Shown: positions 1-6,205 of the stretch, one piece after another
Numbering within the stretch: position 1 is the stretch's first letter
Layout: the number at the start of each line of letters is the position of its first letter
Assembly (NCBI GenBank): GCA_023265785.1
Contig: JAHFSL010000080.1
Coordinates: 1 to 8,399 of the forward strand
DNA length: 8,399 nucleotides
DNA from: Candidatus Coatesiibacteriota bacterium
Lineage (GTDB): Bacteria > Oederibacteriota > CAKKQC01
Direction of reading: 5' to 3'
Notes under the pieces: model-generated
Told to the model about the DNA's origin: nothing
The model's database searches: none
The model's input: only the letters and a program-made list of their open reading frames with translations
Position numbers and translations under genes: made by a program

Positions 1-279
1 CTCGGGTCGCCGGATGCCGTCACGGGCCCGGACCTGGCGGCGCGAATCCGGGATGCTGCCGCGCCGCACCCCGTCCTCATCACCTTCGAGGTCGGCCCGG
101 CGCCGACGGCCCTGCACCGGATCGCGGCGGGTGACCCGGCGCGCTGGACGCACGGCGCCGGGCAGGTGCTGGTGCACGGCAGTGTCGTGCCGCCGCTGGC
201 GGCGGACCTGCGCGAGGCGCTGGAGCCGCGGTGGGCGACGGCATTTCCCGGCGTCCCCGCGCCGGACCTGTGGGGCTGA
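1..279 (+). CDS. C-terminal fragment of an unidentified protein, possibly DUF2817/M14 carboxypeptidase-like
   Basis: The reading frame is open from base 1 to a TGA at 277-279, giving 92 residues with G/C-rich third positions, so it looks like the real 3' end of a gene that begins outside the window. The fragment contains LITFEVG near residues 26-32, then a stretch reading RWTHGAG, and it ends with a Trp-rich tail (EPRW, DLWG). This vaguely resembles the end of DUF2817 proteins (M14 zinc-carboxypeptidase-like), where a TFEFGT-type motif supplies the catalytic glutamate and is followed by a W-x-H-x-x-G segment. That family assignment is weak: the zinc-binding part lies outside the window. comF begins inside this gene (49-base overlap), so the two are probably cotranscribed. 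Confidence 0.6.
   Translation, partial: LGSPDAVTGPDLAARIRDAAAPHPVLITFEVGPAPTALHRIAAGDPARWTHGAGQVLVHGSVVPPLAADLREALEPRWATAFPGVPAPDLWG
222..225 (+). promoter_or_regulatory. Ribosome binding site for comF
   Basis: A GGAG lies 5 bases before the GTG at 231. It favours this start over the in-frame GTG at 270, which has no purine-rich sequence in front of it. Confidence 0.45.
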
Positions 280-1004
280 CCGGGACCGCGCGCGCCCTCG
301 CGGGCCGTGCACTTGATCTGCTCTGGCCGCCCCGCTGTCCGGGCTGTGACACGCCGCACGGACCCGCGGAGAGCGGGGGATTCTGCCCGGCATGTGCCGG
401 GGCCCTCCCCCGACTGGACCCCCCCGTGTGCCTCCGGTGCGGCGAACCGCTGGTGGCGGACGCTGCGGGCCCGTGCGACCGCTGCCGCCGGACTCCGCCG
501 GCATTCACCATCGCCCGGGCGGCCTGCCGGTTCGCCGGTCCGGCGCGTGCGGCGATCCATGCACTGAAGTTTGACGGCGTCCGGTCCGCCGCCGCGCCGC
601 TGGCCGCCCTGCTCGCCGCCGATTTCGACCGGTGGCCCGCGCTCCGCGACGGGGTGGACGCCGTCCTCCCGATCCCGCTCCATCCCGTCCGGCGGCGGGG
701 GAGGGGCTACGACCAGGCGGCCATGCTGGCGACGGGGCTGGCAACGGCCCGGGCCCTGCCGACCCTGTCCGGCGTGGTGGCCAGGGCGCGCGCGACGCCC
801 CCGCAGGTCGGGTTGGACCGGGCCGCCCGGCTGGTCAACCTGACCGGCGCCTTTACCGTCAGGGTCCCCGCGGCGGTCGCCGGCCGCACGCTCCTGCTGG
901 TGGACGATGTCCTGACCACGGGAGCGACCGCGGATGCATGCGCGCGGGCGCTGCTGGAGGCGGGGGCCCGGGAAGTCCGCGTGTACACGGTGGCCCGGGA
1001 CTGA
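231..1004 (+). CDS. comF: ComF family phosphoribosyltransferase-like competence protein
   Basis: This is a ComF/GntX family protein of 257 residues, a usual length. ComF is needed in the cytoplasm for natural transformation in several bacteria, where it is thought to work with the DNA-uptake helicase and DprA on incoming single-stranded DNA. The N-terminal part has four CxxC pairs (C36/C39, C52/C55, C67/C70, C82/C85), as in the family's zinc-ribbon module, here complete. The C-terminal part is a type I phosphoribosyltransferase fold: VLPIPLHPVRRRGRGYDQA in the middle, and the PRPP-loop motif LLLVDDVLTTGAT at residues 221-233. The GTG start at 231 is supported by an upstream GGAG; a GTG at 270 is the alternative and would remove 13 residues ahead of the first cysteine. 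Another dedicated competence gene, dprA, lies about 2.3 kb downstream, which supports a role in DNA uptake. The family call is firm; the substrate is unknown. Confidence 0.93.
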   Translation: MGDGISRRPRAGPVGLTGTARALAGRALDLLWPPRCPGCDTPHGPAESGGFCPACAGALPRLDPPVCLRCGEPLVADAAGPCDRCRRTPPAFTIARAACRFAGPARAAIHALKFDGVRSAAAPLAALLAADFDRWPALRDGVDAVLPIPLHPVRRRGRGYDQAAMLATGLATARALPTLSGVVARARATPPQVGLDRAARLVNLTGAFTVRVPAAVAGRTLLLVDDVLTTGATADACARALLEAGAREVRVYTVARD

Positions 1005-1021
1005 CCACCTCCCCCCCGCCC

Positions 1022-1050
1022 TTGCGGGATGCCCGGGCGGTGGGTAGACT
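1022..1050 (+). promoter_or_regulatory. Possible sigma-70 promoter of yebC with a very short leader
   Basis: TTGCGG (1022-1027) and TAGACT (1045-1050) are separated by 17 bases, matching a weak -35 and a 4-of-6 -10 box. This is one of the few AT-richer spots in the window. Transcription would begin near 1057-1058, only a few bases before the ATG at 1062. No Shine-Dalgarno sequence precedes that ATG, which fits a leaderless or nearly leaderless message. This is inference from sequence only. Confidence 0.35.
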
Positions 1051-1061
1051 TAATTTCAGCC

Positions 1062-1820
1062 ATGTCAGGACACTCCAAGTGGGCCACTATCAAGCGCAAG
1101 AAGGGCGCGATTGACGCCAAGCGCGGGAAGCTGTTCACCAAACTCATCCGGGAGATCAGCGTGGCGGCCCGCTCGGGCGGGGGACCCAACCCCGACATGA
1201 ACCCGCGCCTGCGCGTGGCCATTGAGCGCGCTCGTGAGGCCAGCATGCCCAGCGACAACATCAAGCGCGCCGTGGCGCGGGGTGCCGGCGAGGGCGACGA
1301 CGCGGTGATCTACGAGGAGACGGCCTACGAGGGATACGGGCCGGGCGGTGCGGCGGTGATTGCCGAGGCCCTGACCGATAACCGGAACCGGACCTCCTCC
1401 GAACTGCACCAGGTGTTCTCCCGCAACGGGGGCAACATGGGCGTTCCCGGTAGTGTCGCCTGGATGTTCCAGCCCGCCGGCATCATCCAGTTCGACCGCA
1501 AGCGGTTCGAAGAGGACGCGCTGATGGCCGCCGCGCTGGACGCCGGCGCCGAGGATTTCCGGGTGGCCGAGTCCACCTACGATGTCGTCACCGCGCCCGA
1601 CCAGCTTGAGAAGGTGAAAACCGCGCTGGCGGCCAAGGGACTCGAGTCCGCCTCCGCCGAGCTGGTCCGCCTGCCCAAGACCACGGTGCCCCTCGACGGC
1701 AAGGCCGCCGAGCAGATGGTGCGCCTGATGGAGGCCCTTGAGGAGCATGACGATGTCCAGCGGGTCTGGGCGAACTTCGACATCTCCGAAAAACTTCTGG
1801 AGACGCTCGTTGCCGTCTGA
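1062..1820 (+). CDS. yebC: YebC/PmpR family (TACO1-like) translation-associated or regulatory protein
   Basis: The product has 252 residues, close to E. coli YebC. The family is nearly universal in bacteria. Members were first described as DNA-binding regulators (PmpR), while the mitochondrial homologue TACO1 is a translational activator and bacterial members have been linked to relief of ribosome stalling at proline-rich stretches. The start at ATG 1062 gives the signature MSGHSKWATIKRKKGAIDAK; an upstream in-frame start at 1029 would add residues outside the family pattern. Further family hallmarks are KLFTKLIREI, MPSDNIKRAVARGAGEG, YEGYGPGG, EALTDNRNRT, and FSRNGGNMGVPGSVAWMF in the middle. 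The C-terminal third carries the expected acidic/hydrophobic pattern ending in LEALEEHDDVQRVWANFD-like sequence (here MEALEEHDDVQRVWANFD). It is not followed by ruvC, a common neighbour elsewhere, but overlaps the TsaP-like gene by 11 bases. No Shine-Dalgarno sequence is visible. Confidence 0.96.
   Translation: MSGHSKWATIKRKKGAIDAKRGKLFTKLIREISVAARSGGGPNPDMNPRLRVAIERAREASMPSDNIKRAVARGAGEGDDAVIYEETAYEGYGPGGAAVIAEALTDNRNRTSSELHQVFSRNGGNMGVPGSVAWMFQPAGIIQFDRKRFEEDALMAAALDAGAEDFRVAESTYDVVTAPDQLEKVKTALAAKGLESASAELVRLPKTTVPLDGKAAEQMVRLMEALEEHDDVQRVWANFDISEKLLETLVAV
1799..1802 (+). promoter_or_regulatory. Ribosome binding site deciding the TTG start of the TsaP-like gene
   Basis: GGAG lies 7 bases before the TTG at 1810, inside the end of yebC. 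It supports the TTG start, which places a compact signal peptide right at the N-terminus. Upstream in-frame ATGs at 1747 and 1753 would give an unusually long, Ser/Thr-rich leader ahead of the hydrophobic segment. Confidence 0.5.
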
Positions 1821-3222
1821 CCTGGGCCGCCGCGCCGCCCTCTGGTCTGTGGCCCTCCTGCTGGCCGCCCGGCCCGTGCTGGCCGTAGAGGAAGAGGTGG
1901 CCGTGGACGAGGCGCCGGCACCGGCGGCCTCGCCCGCGGCCAAGTCCGGTGGGACGTCCGCCAAGACCCCGGCAATGCCTGCCGCAAAGCCGGCCGCCGA
2001 AGCGCCAGCCGCGGAACCGGCAGTGGAGGCCGAGGGCGTTCCTGCTGCCGATGAGCCCGCTGCCACCGAAGAGGCCTCTGCCGAGGACGCCCCGGCGGCC
2101 GAGGCGGCTCCTGCCGCCGAGGAGCCGGCCGCGGAGGCCGCTGCGGACGAGGCGCCCGCCGGTGAAGCCGACGCCGCGGAGGAGTCCGCACCCGAGGCGG
2201 AGCCGCCAGCCGCCGAAACCCCCGCACCCGCGCCCGTTGCCGTGGCGCCCGCCCCTGCTCCGACCGCCGCTGTGACGCCGGCGGCGCCCGCGGCGTCCGA
2301 ACCCGAATCCGCGGACGAGGACACCGAGATTGCCGATGATGCACCTGCGGCCGAGCCAGCCCCTGTCGCCACGGGGATCCCGACGGCGCCCGTCCCCGCC
2401 GCTGTCGAGGAAGCCGTTGCCGAACCCGAGGCGGCGGAGGAACCCGTGGCGATGGAAGCCGCGGCCGAGCCGCTCGACCTGCCCTCCGCGCCGCCCCTGC
2501 CGACCGTCAGGGCGGAGGAGGAGCCCGCCCCCGCCATGATTCGGTGGACGAACAAGGCCTCGGAACGCGCCTTTACTGATTTCATCCGCGCCGGGCTGGC
2601 CCTTGATCCCGCCGCTCCGCCGGCCTTTGCCGCCCGGGTCACGGGTACGCCCGACCCCGCCCGCCACTATGCGGGTCAGAGTCAGGAACTCCTCGTGGAC
2701 GGCAACTGGCCGCGCGGCCAGATGTTCGTCGCCTACCGACTCGAACCGGGGGTCGCCGTGGCGCACTATGTCGGGATCGTGGCGGTGCGGCAGAAGGTCG
2801 CGACCGGAACGGCGCGCGCCGTCGCGCTCAAGGCGGCGGACGGCATCCGGGAGGGCGACGTTCTTCTGGCCTTCGACGCCATCCGGAACGACTACGAACG
2901 CCAGCGCGCGCAGGCCGGCCGCCGGGCCGTGGGCGGCAAGCCCGTCGTGGCCAGCGTCCGGGCCCTTTCGGACGGGCGGTCTTTTGTCGGGACCTCCGAC
3001 CAGGTCCTGTGCGTGGACCGGGGAAGCGCCGAGGGCATCGGGCTGGCTTGGCTGTGCGAGTTCGCGGTCCCGGGCAAGGACCGCCAGGTGACCTGGGGCC
3101 GGGTCGTGAAGGTGGACCGCCATGCCTGCCACGTGGCATTGATGAAGCTGTACCAGCCGGTGCGCATCGGCGATGAGGCCCGTCTGAGTGACGGCGCCGT
3201 GCCGGCGCGCGCCCGGCTCTAG
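1810..3222 (+). CDS. Exported TsaP/FlgT-C-like protein with an Ala/Pro/Glu-rich spacer, lacking LysM
   Basis: From the TTG at 1810 the product has 470 residues. Residues 1-25 form a signal peptide (RR at 7-8, hydrophobic core, RPVLA before the likely cleavage after A25). Residues 26-242 are low-complexity Ala/Pro/Glu sequence. Residues 243-470 form a folded domain. Its order of motifs resembles TsaP, the peptidoglycan-binding partner of type IV pilus secretins, and the related FlgT C-terminal domain: an F-x-x-F-I-R segment, GQMFVAYR (304-310), a central beta-rich part with IREGDVLL (346-352), then VVASVRAL, SDQVLCVDRGSAEGIGL (396-412), TWGRVVKV and a closing PVRIGDEARL. In Pseudomonas and relatives tsaP sits directly upstream of dprA, as here, which supports the assignment. 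The usual N-terminal LysM domain is absent; the acidic spacer takes its place. The protein is probably periplasmic, but how it would be anchored is unclear. The start is likely but not certain (alternatives ATG 1747 or 1753). Homology is judged by eye and needs a profile search. Confidence 0.72.
   Translation: MPSDLGRRAALWSVALLLAARPVLAVEEEVAVDEAPAPAASPAAKSGGTSAKTPAMPAAKPAAEAPAAEPAVEAEGVPAADEPAATEEASAEDAPAAEAAPAAEEPAAEAAADEAPAGEADAAEESAPEAEPPAAETPAPAPVAVAPAPAPTAAVTPAAPAASEPESADEDTEIADDAPAAEPAPVATGIPTAPVPAAVEEAVAEPEAAEEPVAMEAAAEPLDLPSAPPLPTVRAEEEPAPAMIRWTNKASERAFTDFIRAGLALDPAAPPAFAARVTGTPDPARHYAGQSQELLVDGNWPRGQMFVAYRLEPGVAVAHYVGIVAVRQKVATGTARAVALKAADGIREGDVLLAFDAIRNDYERQRAQAGRRAVGGKPVVASVRALSDGRSFVGTSDQVLCVDRGSAEGIGLAWLCEFAVPGKDRQVTWGRVVKVDRHACHVALMKLYQPVRIGDEARLSDGAVPARARL
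1885..2535 (+). repeat. Low-complexity coding tract (Ala/Pro/Glu-rich spacer)
   Basis: This part of the TsaP-like gene encodes about 217 residues made almost wholly of Ala, Pro, Glu, with some Asp, Val and Ser. Short motifs such as AAEEPAAEAAADEAPA recur imperfectly. The DNA is correspondingly full of GCC/GCG and GAG codons with irregular near-repeats, not an exact tandem array. It opens with VEEEVAVDEAPAPAAS after the signal peptide and ends before MIRWTNK. Such acidic Ala/Pro stretches usually act as extended, disordered spacers across the periplasm or cell wall. Confidence 0.85.
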
Positions 3223-3245
3223 AACGCACTGCTCCTTCCCTCTCC

Positions 3246-3258
3246 GGAGGACGCCATC
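3246..3258 (+). promoter_or_regulatory. Strong Shine-Dalgarno followed by an ATC codon, likely start of dprA
   Basis: GGAGG at 3246-3250 is the best ribosome binding site in the window. Five bases later, where a start codon is expected, there is ATC (3256-3258). No ATG, GTG or TTG exists in this frame between the previous stop (TAG 3220-3222) and the TTG at 3382, which has no good ribosome binding site. ATC may be a genuine rare start, or the base may be an error for ATG. Confidence 0.5.
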
Positions 3259-4293
3259 GTCTACAACGCCGCGGGACTGACCCTGCGGCGGTTCGAGCCG
3301 CCCACCGAGGACTCGCTCCTGCCGCCCCCCGTCGATGGCGTCCCGGGGCTGGCCCCACGGGAGCGCGACCGGGTCGCGGAATTGCGGCGCACGGCCTTTG
3401 CCGTGCGCGAACGCGATGAGGCCCGCAAGCGGGGGTGGGTGATCCTGACGCCGGCGGATGCCGCGTATCCGGACCGACTGCGCCGGATCCCCGACCCGCC
3501 GCTCGCGCTGTATGTCCAGGGCGATCCCGCGTGGCTCGTGAAGCCCTCGATCGCGATTGTGGGCAGTCGCCAGGCGAGCCCCTACGGGCGCGCGGCGGCA
3601 GAGGCGCTGGCGGGACAGTTGGCCCTCCGCGGCATCGTGATTACCTCCGGGTTCGCCCGGGGTGTGGATGCCGCCGCCCACGCGGCCGCCCTGCGTGCCG
3701 GTGGGGGGACCATCGCGGTCCTGGGCTGTGCACTGGATATCGGCTACCCCAAAGGGCACGAGGACCTGCGCCGCCGGGTCGCGGAGCACGGCTGTCTCGT
3801 CTCGGAGTTCCCGATCGGGACGGCCCCCCGCAAGGACACCTTTCCCCGGCGCAATCGGATCATCAGCGGGCTCTCCCTGGGGGTCATCGTGGCCGAGGCC
3901 CACGAGCGCAGTGGCGCCCTCATCACGGCCCGGCTGGCGGCGGAGCAGGGGCGCGAAGTCTTCGCCGTCCCGGGGCCGATCTTCCACGCGACCTCCCGCG
4001 GGCCCAACCGGCTGATCCGCGACGGTGCGCGGCTGGTGGAAACCGCGGAGGATGTCCTGGAGGAATTGGCGGCCATCCTGCCCCCCATGGCGCTGGCCTC
4101 GCCCGCTCCGGGTCCCGCCGCCGGCACCGAGGAGGCCCGGGTTGCGGCAGCGCTGGGCCCCGAGCCCGTCCTGGCCGACGAGCTGGCCCGCCGGCTGGCC
4201 CTGCCGATGGCGCAATTGCTCCCCGTGCTGTCCGTCCTGGAGTTGAAACGGTGCGTACGCCAGCATCCCGGCAAGCGATTCAGCCGGATGTAG
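3256..4293 (+). CDS. dprA: DNA processing protein DprA (Smf), with a probable non-canonical ATC start
   Basis: DprA binds incoming single-stranded DNA during natural transformation, protects it and loads RecA. From ATC 3256 the product has 345 residues. Residues 1-60 look like a shortened, diverged SAM/helix-hairpin-helix region (YNAAGLTLRRF, then GVPGLAPRERDRVAELR). The Rossmann fold follows: GSRQASPYG from residue 103, SGFARGVDAAAH around 131-142, LGCALDIGYPKG, FPRRNRIISGLS at 196-207, SGALITA, VFAVPGP and NRLIRDGA. The C-terminus (about 290-345) has the winged-helix (DML1-like) pattern ending FSRM. The Rossmann fold is intact and looks functional. Starting at TTG 3382 would leave 303 residues and cut the PGL hairpin, so an earlier start is preferred; CTG 3229 is another option. 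The frame is the same as that of the TsaP-like gene, divided from it by a single TAG and 33 bases. The 3' end overlaps der by 43 bases. Identity is certain; the start is not. Confidence 0.93.
   Translation: MVYNAAGLTLRRFEPPTEDSLLPPPVDGVPGLAPRERDRVAELRRTAFAVRERDEARKRGWVILTPADAAYPDRLRRIPDPPLALYVQGDPAWLVKPSIAIVGSRQASPYGRAAAEALAGQLALRGIVITSGFARGVDAAAHAAALRAGGGTIAVLGCALDIGYPKGHEDLRRRVAEHGCLVSEFPIGTAPRKDTFPRRNRIISGLSLGVIVAEAHERSGALITARLAAEQGREVFAVPGPIFHATSRGPNRLIRDGARLVETAEDVLEELAAILPPMALASPAPGPAAGTEEARVAAALGPEPVLADELARRLALPMAQLLPVLSVLELKRCVRQHPGKRFSRM
4239..4242 (+). promoter_or_regulatory. Ribosome binding site for der inside dprA
   Basis: GGAG lies 8 bases before the GTG at 4251, within the 3' end of dprA. 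It supports GTG 4251 over the in-frame GTG at 4320, which would begin the protein only four residues before the first P-loop. Confidence 0.5.
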
Positions 4294-5585
4294 GCCCCGA
4301 GCCCGTCCGCGCGCCCCTCGTGGCGATCGCAGGCCGGCCCAATGCGGGGAAATCCACCCTGTTCAACAGGCTGGCCGGCGGGGCGCTGTCCATTACGTCG
4401 TCCCAGCCCGGGACCACCCGGGACTGGCTGGAGGCCGGGGTGACCGTGGAGGGGCGCACGCTCCGGCTGGCCGACAGCGCGGGGTGGAAGGCCGGGGGCG
4501 CGCTCGGCGCGGCGATGGATGCCGGACTGCGCCGCGGGCTGGAAGCCGCCGATGCCATTCTCTATGTCGCGGCGGCGGATGCCGCGCCCCACCCGGACGA
4601 CCTGGAGCTGACCGCGTTCCTGCGGGCGCTGGGCAAGCCGGTCCAGTTGGTCTGCAACAAGTGCGACAGCGCCGCGGACGATCCCGCCGCCTGGGAGCAC
4701 TCGCGACTCGGGCTGGGCGCGCCGCTCCCCGTGTCGGCCGCCCGCAGTCGGGGGTTCGCGGAACTGCGGATGCGGCTGGCCGGGCTGGCCACCCGGGAGG
4801 CCCAGCCCGATCCGCCGGCGGCCGCCCGGGCGGTCATCCTGGGCCAACCCAATGTCGGCAAGTCCAGCCTCTTCAACGCCCTCCTCCAGGCGGAGCGCAG
4901 TCTTGTCCACGACCTGCCGGGCACAACCCGGGACCCCGTCCGCGCCCCGGCCCGGCTGGCGGGAACCGCCTGGGAGCTCGTGGACACGGCCGGCGTGGAG
5001 CGGCACGGACGGCTGGCCGAGGCGGTGTACCGCGATGCCCAGCGCCGGAGCCTTGCGTCGCTGGAGTCCGCGGATGTGTGCGTCCTCGTGATGGACCTCA
5101 CCGTGCCGCTCGTGCGGCATGATCTACGATTGGCGCGCGCCACGATTGACGACGGCGCGGCGCTGGGCGTGGCGTTGAACAAGGCGGACCTCCTCACGGC
5201 CAAGGACCGCACGCGCGTGGTGGCGGAGGCGATGCCGTTCCTCAACGACCGGTTTCCCGGAATCGGCCGGTTCCCGGTTCTTTTGACCTCGGCGACGGCG
5301 GGGGACGGGGTGGATGCCCTGCGGAACGCGCTGGCGGACCTCCATCGCGTCCGCCGCACCCGGATATCCGCCGCGGACCTGGCCGAGGCCGCGCATGATT
5401 GGCCCACCGCCGGCCGCGCGTGGGGCGTGCGGCAGGAGGGCGTGGCGCCACCTGCATTTGTCGTCATGCCCCCCCCGCACACCAAGGCCGATCCGCGATT
5501 CGTCATGAACCGCCTCCGGGATCGGTTTGGCCTGCACGGGGTCCCAATCCGCGTCCGCTGGGGCGGTCGTCGGCGCGCCACATGA
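4251..5585 (+). CDS. der: Ribosome biogenesis GTPase Der (EngA), with an atypical first G domain
   Basis: Der is an essential GTPase with two tandem G domains and a KH-like domain that acts in maturation of the 50S ribosomal subunit. The product has 444 residues, a normal length. G domain 1 has GRPNAGKST (28-36), PGTTRD (53-58), DSAG (75-78) and NKCD (136-139). G domain 2 has GQPNVGKSS (198-206), PGTTRD, DTAG (245-248), a YRDAQRRSLASLESADVC stretch as in the family, NKAD (310-313) and SATAGDGV. The KH-like domain occupies about residues 370-440, with APPAFVV and RLRDRFGLHGVPIRV, matching the conserved PPxF and FGxxGxPI pattern. G domain 1 departs from ordinary Der: the usual GVTRD and DTGG motifs are replaced by GTTRD and DSAG, closer to MnmE-type sequences. 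The overall architecture and the second domain still make Der the best call. The gene overlaps dprA upstream and plsY downstream (ATGA), suggesting translational coupling. Confidence 0.9.
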   Translation: MRTPASRQAIQPDVGPEPVRAPLVAIAGRPNAGKSTLFNRLAGGALSITSSQPGTTRDWLEAGVTVEGRTLRLADSAGWKAGGALGAAMDAGLRRGLEAADAILYVAAADAAPHPDDLELTAFLRALGKPVQLVCNKCDSAADDPAAWEHSRLGLGAPLPVSAARSRGFAELRMRLAGLATREAQPDPPAAARAVILGQPNVGKSSLFNALLQAERSLVHDLPGTTRDPVRAPARLAGTAWELVDTAGVERHGRLAEAVYRDAQRRSLASLESADVCVLVMDLTVPLVRHDLRLARATIDDGAALGVALNKADLLTAKDRTRVVAEAMPFLNDRFPGIGRFPVLLTSATAGDGVDALRNALADLHRVRRTRISAADLAEAAHDWPTAGRAWGVRQEGVAPPAFVVMPPPHTKADPRFVMNRLRDRFGLHGVPIRVRWGGRRRAT

Positions 5586-6205
5586 CCTCCGAGGCGGCCA
5601 ACACCGCCGCGGCGCTGGCCACCGCCTACCTCCTGGGCTCGATCCCGTTCGGTTTCCTCCTGCCGCTCCTCACCCGTGGCGTGGATGTCCGGACGCTGGG
5701 CAGTGGCAACCCGGGGGCGACCAATGTCTACCGGGTGGTCGGCCCAATGTCGGGCCTGGCCGTCGGGGCCCTGGACGGCCTCAAGGGTTGGGTGGCGGTG
5801 CTGGCCGCCGGACCCGCGGCGGCCGTGACGGGCGACTGGGTCCGGGTGGCCGCGGCCGTGCTGGCGGTTGGCGGCCACACCTGGCCGGCCTGGACGGGCT
5901 TCCGTGGCGGGAAGGGCGTCATCACGACGGCCGGCGCCTTCGTCCGGCTGGCACCCTGGCCACTCACCGGCGCCGTCGCGGTGTTTGCGTTCGTGTTCTG
6001 GACAACGCGCATGGTGGCGGCGGGATCGATCGCCGCAGCCCTCGTCCTTCCGGTGCTCGCCTTCAGCCTCCCGGATCCCGCGATGACCGGCATCGTCCGC
6101 GGCGCAACCGTGATCGTGGCCCTGCTGGTCGTGGTGCGGCACCGGTCGAATCTCCGCCGGATCATCGGCGGCACGGAATACCGGTTTCGCGGGCGGCGCC
6201 GGTGA
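5582..6205 (+). CDS. plsY: Acyl-phosphate:glycerol-3-phosphate acyltransferase PlsY
   Basis: PlsY is an inner-membrane enzyme that transfers the acyl group of acyl-phosphate to glycerol-3-phosphate, giving lysophosphatidic acid, the first acylation of phospholipid synthesis in most bacteria. The product has 207 residues with several hydrophobic segments, as expected for this multi-spanning protein. The three conserved cytoplasmic motifs are visible: GSGNPGATN at 40-48 just after the first membrane segment (YLLGSIPFGFLL), FRGGKGV at 107-113, and HRSNLRRIIGGTE at 187-199. The start ATG overlaps the der stop as ATGA, and the stop overlaps the gpsA start as GTGA. No clear Shine-Dalgarno sequence precedes the ATG, so translation probably depends on ribosomes finishing der. 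The next gene, gpsA, makes its substrate. Confidence 0.96.
   Translation: MTSEAANTAAALATAYLLGSIPFGFLLPLLTRGVDVRTLGSGNPGATNVYRVVGPMSGLAVGALDGLKGWVAVLAAGPAAAVTGDWVRVAAAVLAVGGHTWPAWTGFRGGKGVITTAGAFVRLAPWPLTGAVAVFAFVFWTTRMVAAGSIAAALVLPVLAFSLPDPAMTGIVRGATVIVALLVVVRHRSNLRRIIGGTEYRFRGRRR

Noticed and set aside
1016..1040. Inverted repeat CCGCCC...GGGCGG between comF and yebC as a possible terminator
   Set aside because: The stem is six pairs with a 13-base loop, there is no clean run of T directly after it, and such short GC inverted repeats occur by chance in this composition. It also overlaps the proposed -35 box.
1738..1809. Upstream starts (TTG 1738, ATG 1747, ATG 1753) for the TsaP-like gene
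   Set aside because: They would add up to 24 Ser/Thr/Arg-rich residues before the signal peptide and deepen the overlap with yebC; TTG 1810 has a well-spaced GGAG and a compact signal peptide. They are not fully excluded.
1885..2535. Idea that the Pro-rich spacer is a dedicated target of the neighbouring YebC (relief of polyproline stalling)
   Set aside because: The spacer holds mostly isolated prolines and a few Pro-Pro pairs, with no PPP run seen, so strong stalling is not expected; the adjacency alone is not evidence.
1885..2535. A possible tandem DNA repeat array within the Ala/Pro/Glu tract
   Set aside because: Units are not of constant length or sequence; it is compositional low complexity, not an exact repeat.
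1065..2642. A minus-strand open frame rich in Ala/Ser/Gly (525 codons)
   Set aside because: It is the antisense shadow of yebC and the Ala/Pro/Glu spacer: GCC/GAG-rich codons read backwards give Ala/Ser/Gly. No motif or ribosome binding site supports it.
1588..4266. A very long minus-strand open frame (892 codons) opposite yebC, the TsaP-like gene and dprA
   Set aside because: It lies antisense to three well-supported genes, gives Gly/Arg/His-rich low-complexity sequence with no recognisable domain, and arises from the scarcity of stop codons in very GC-rich DNA.
3744..6142. Other long minus-strand frames opposite dprA, der and plsY
   Set aside because: All oppose genes with intact catalytic motifs and give Arg/Gly/Pro-rich products typical of GC-rich shadow frames.
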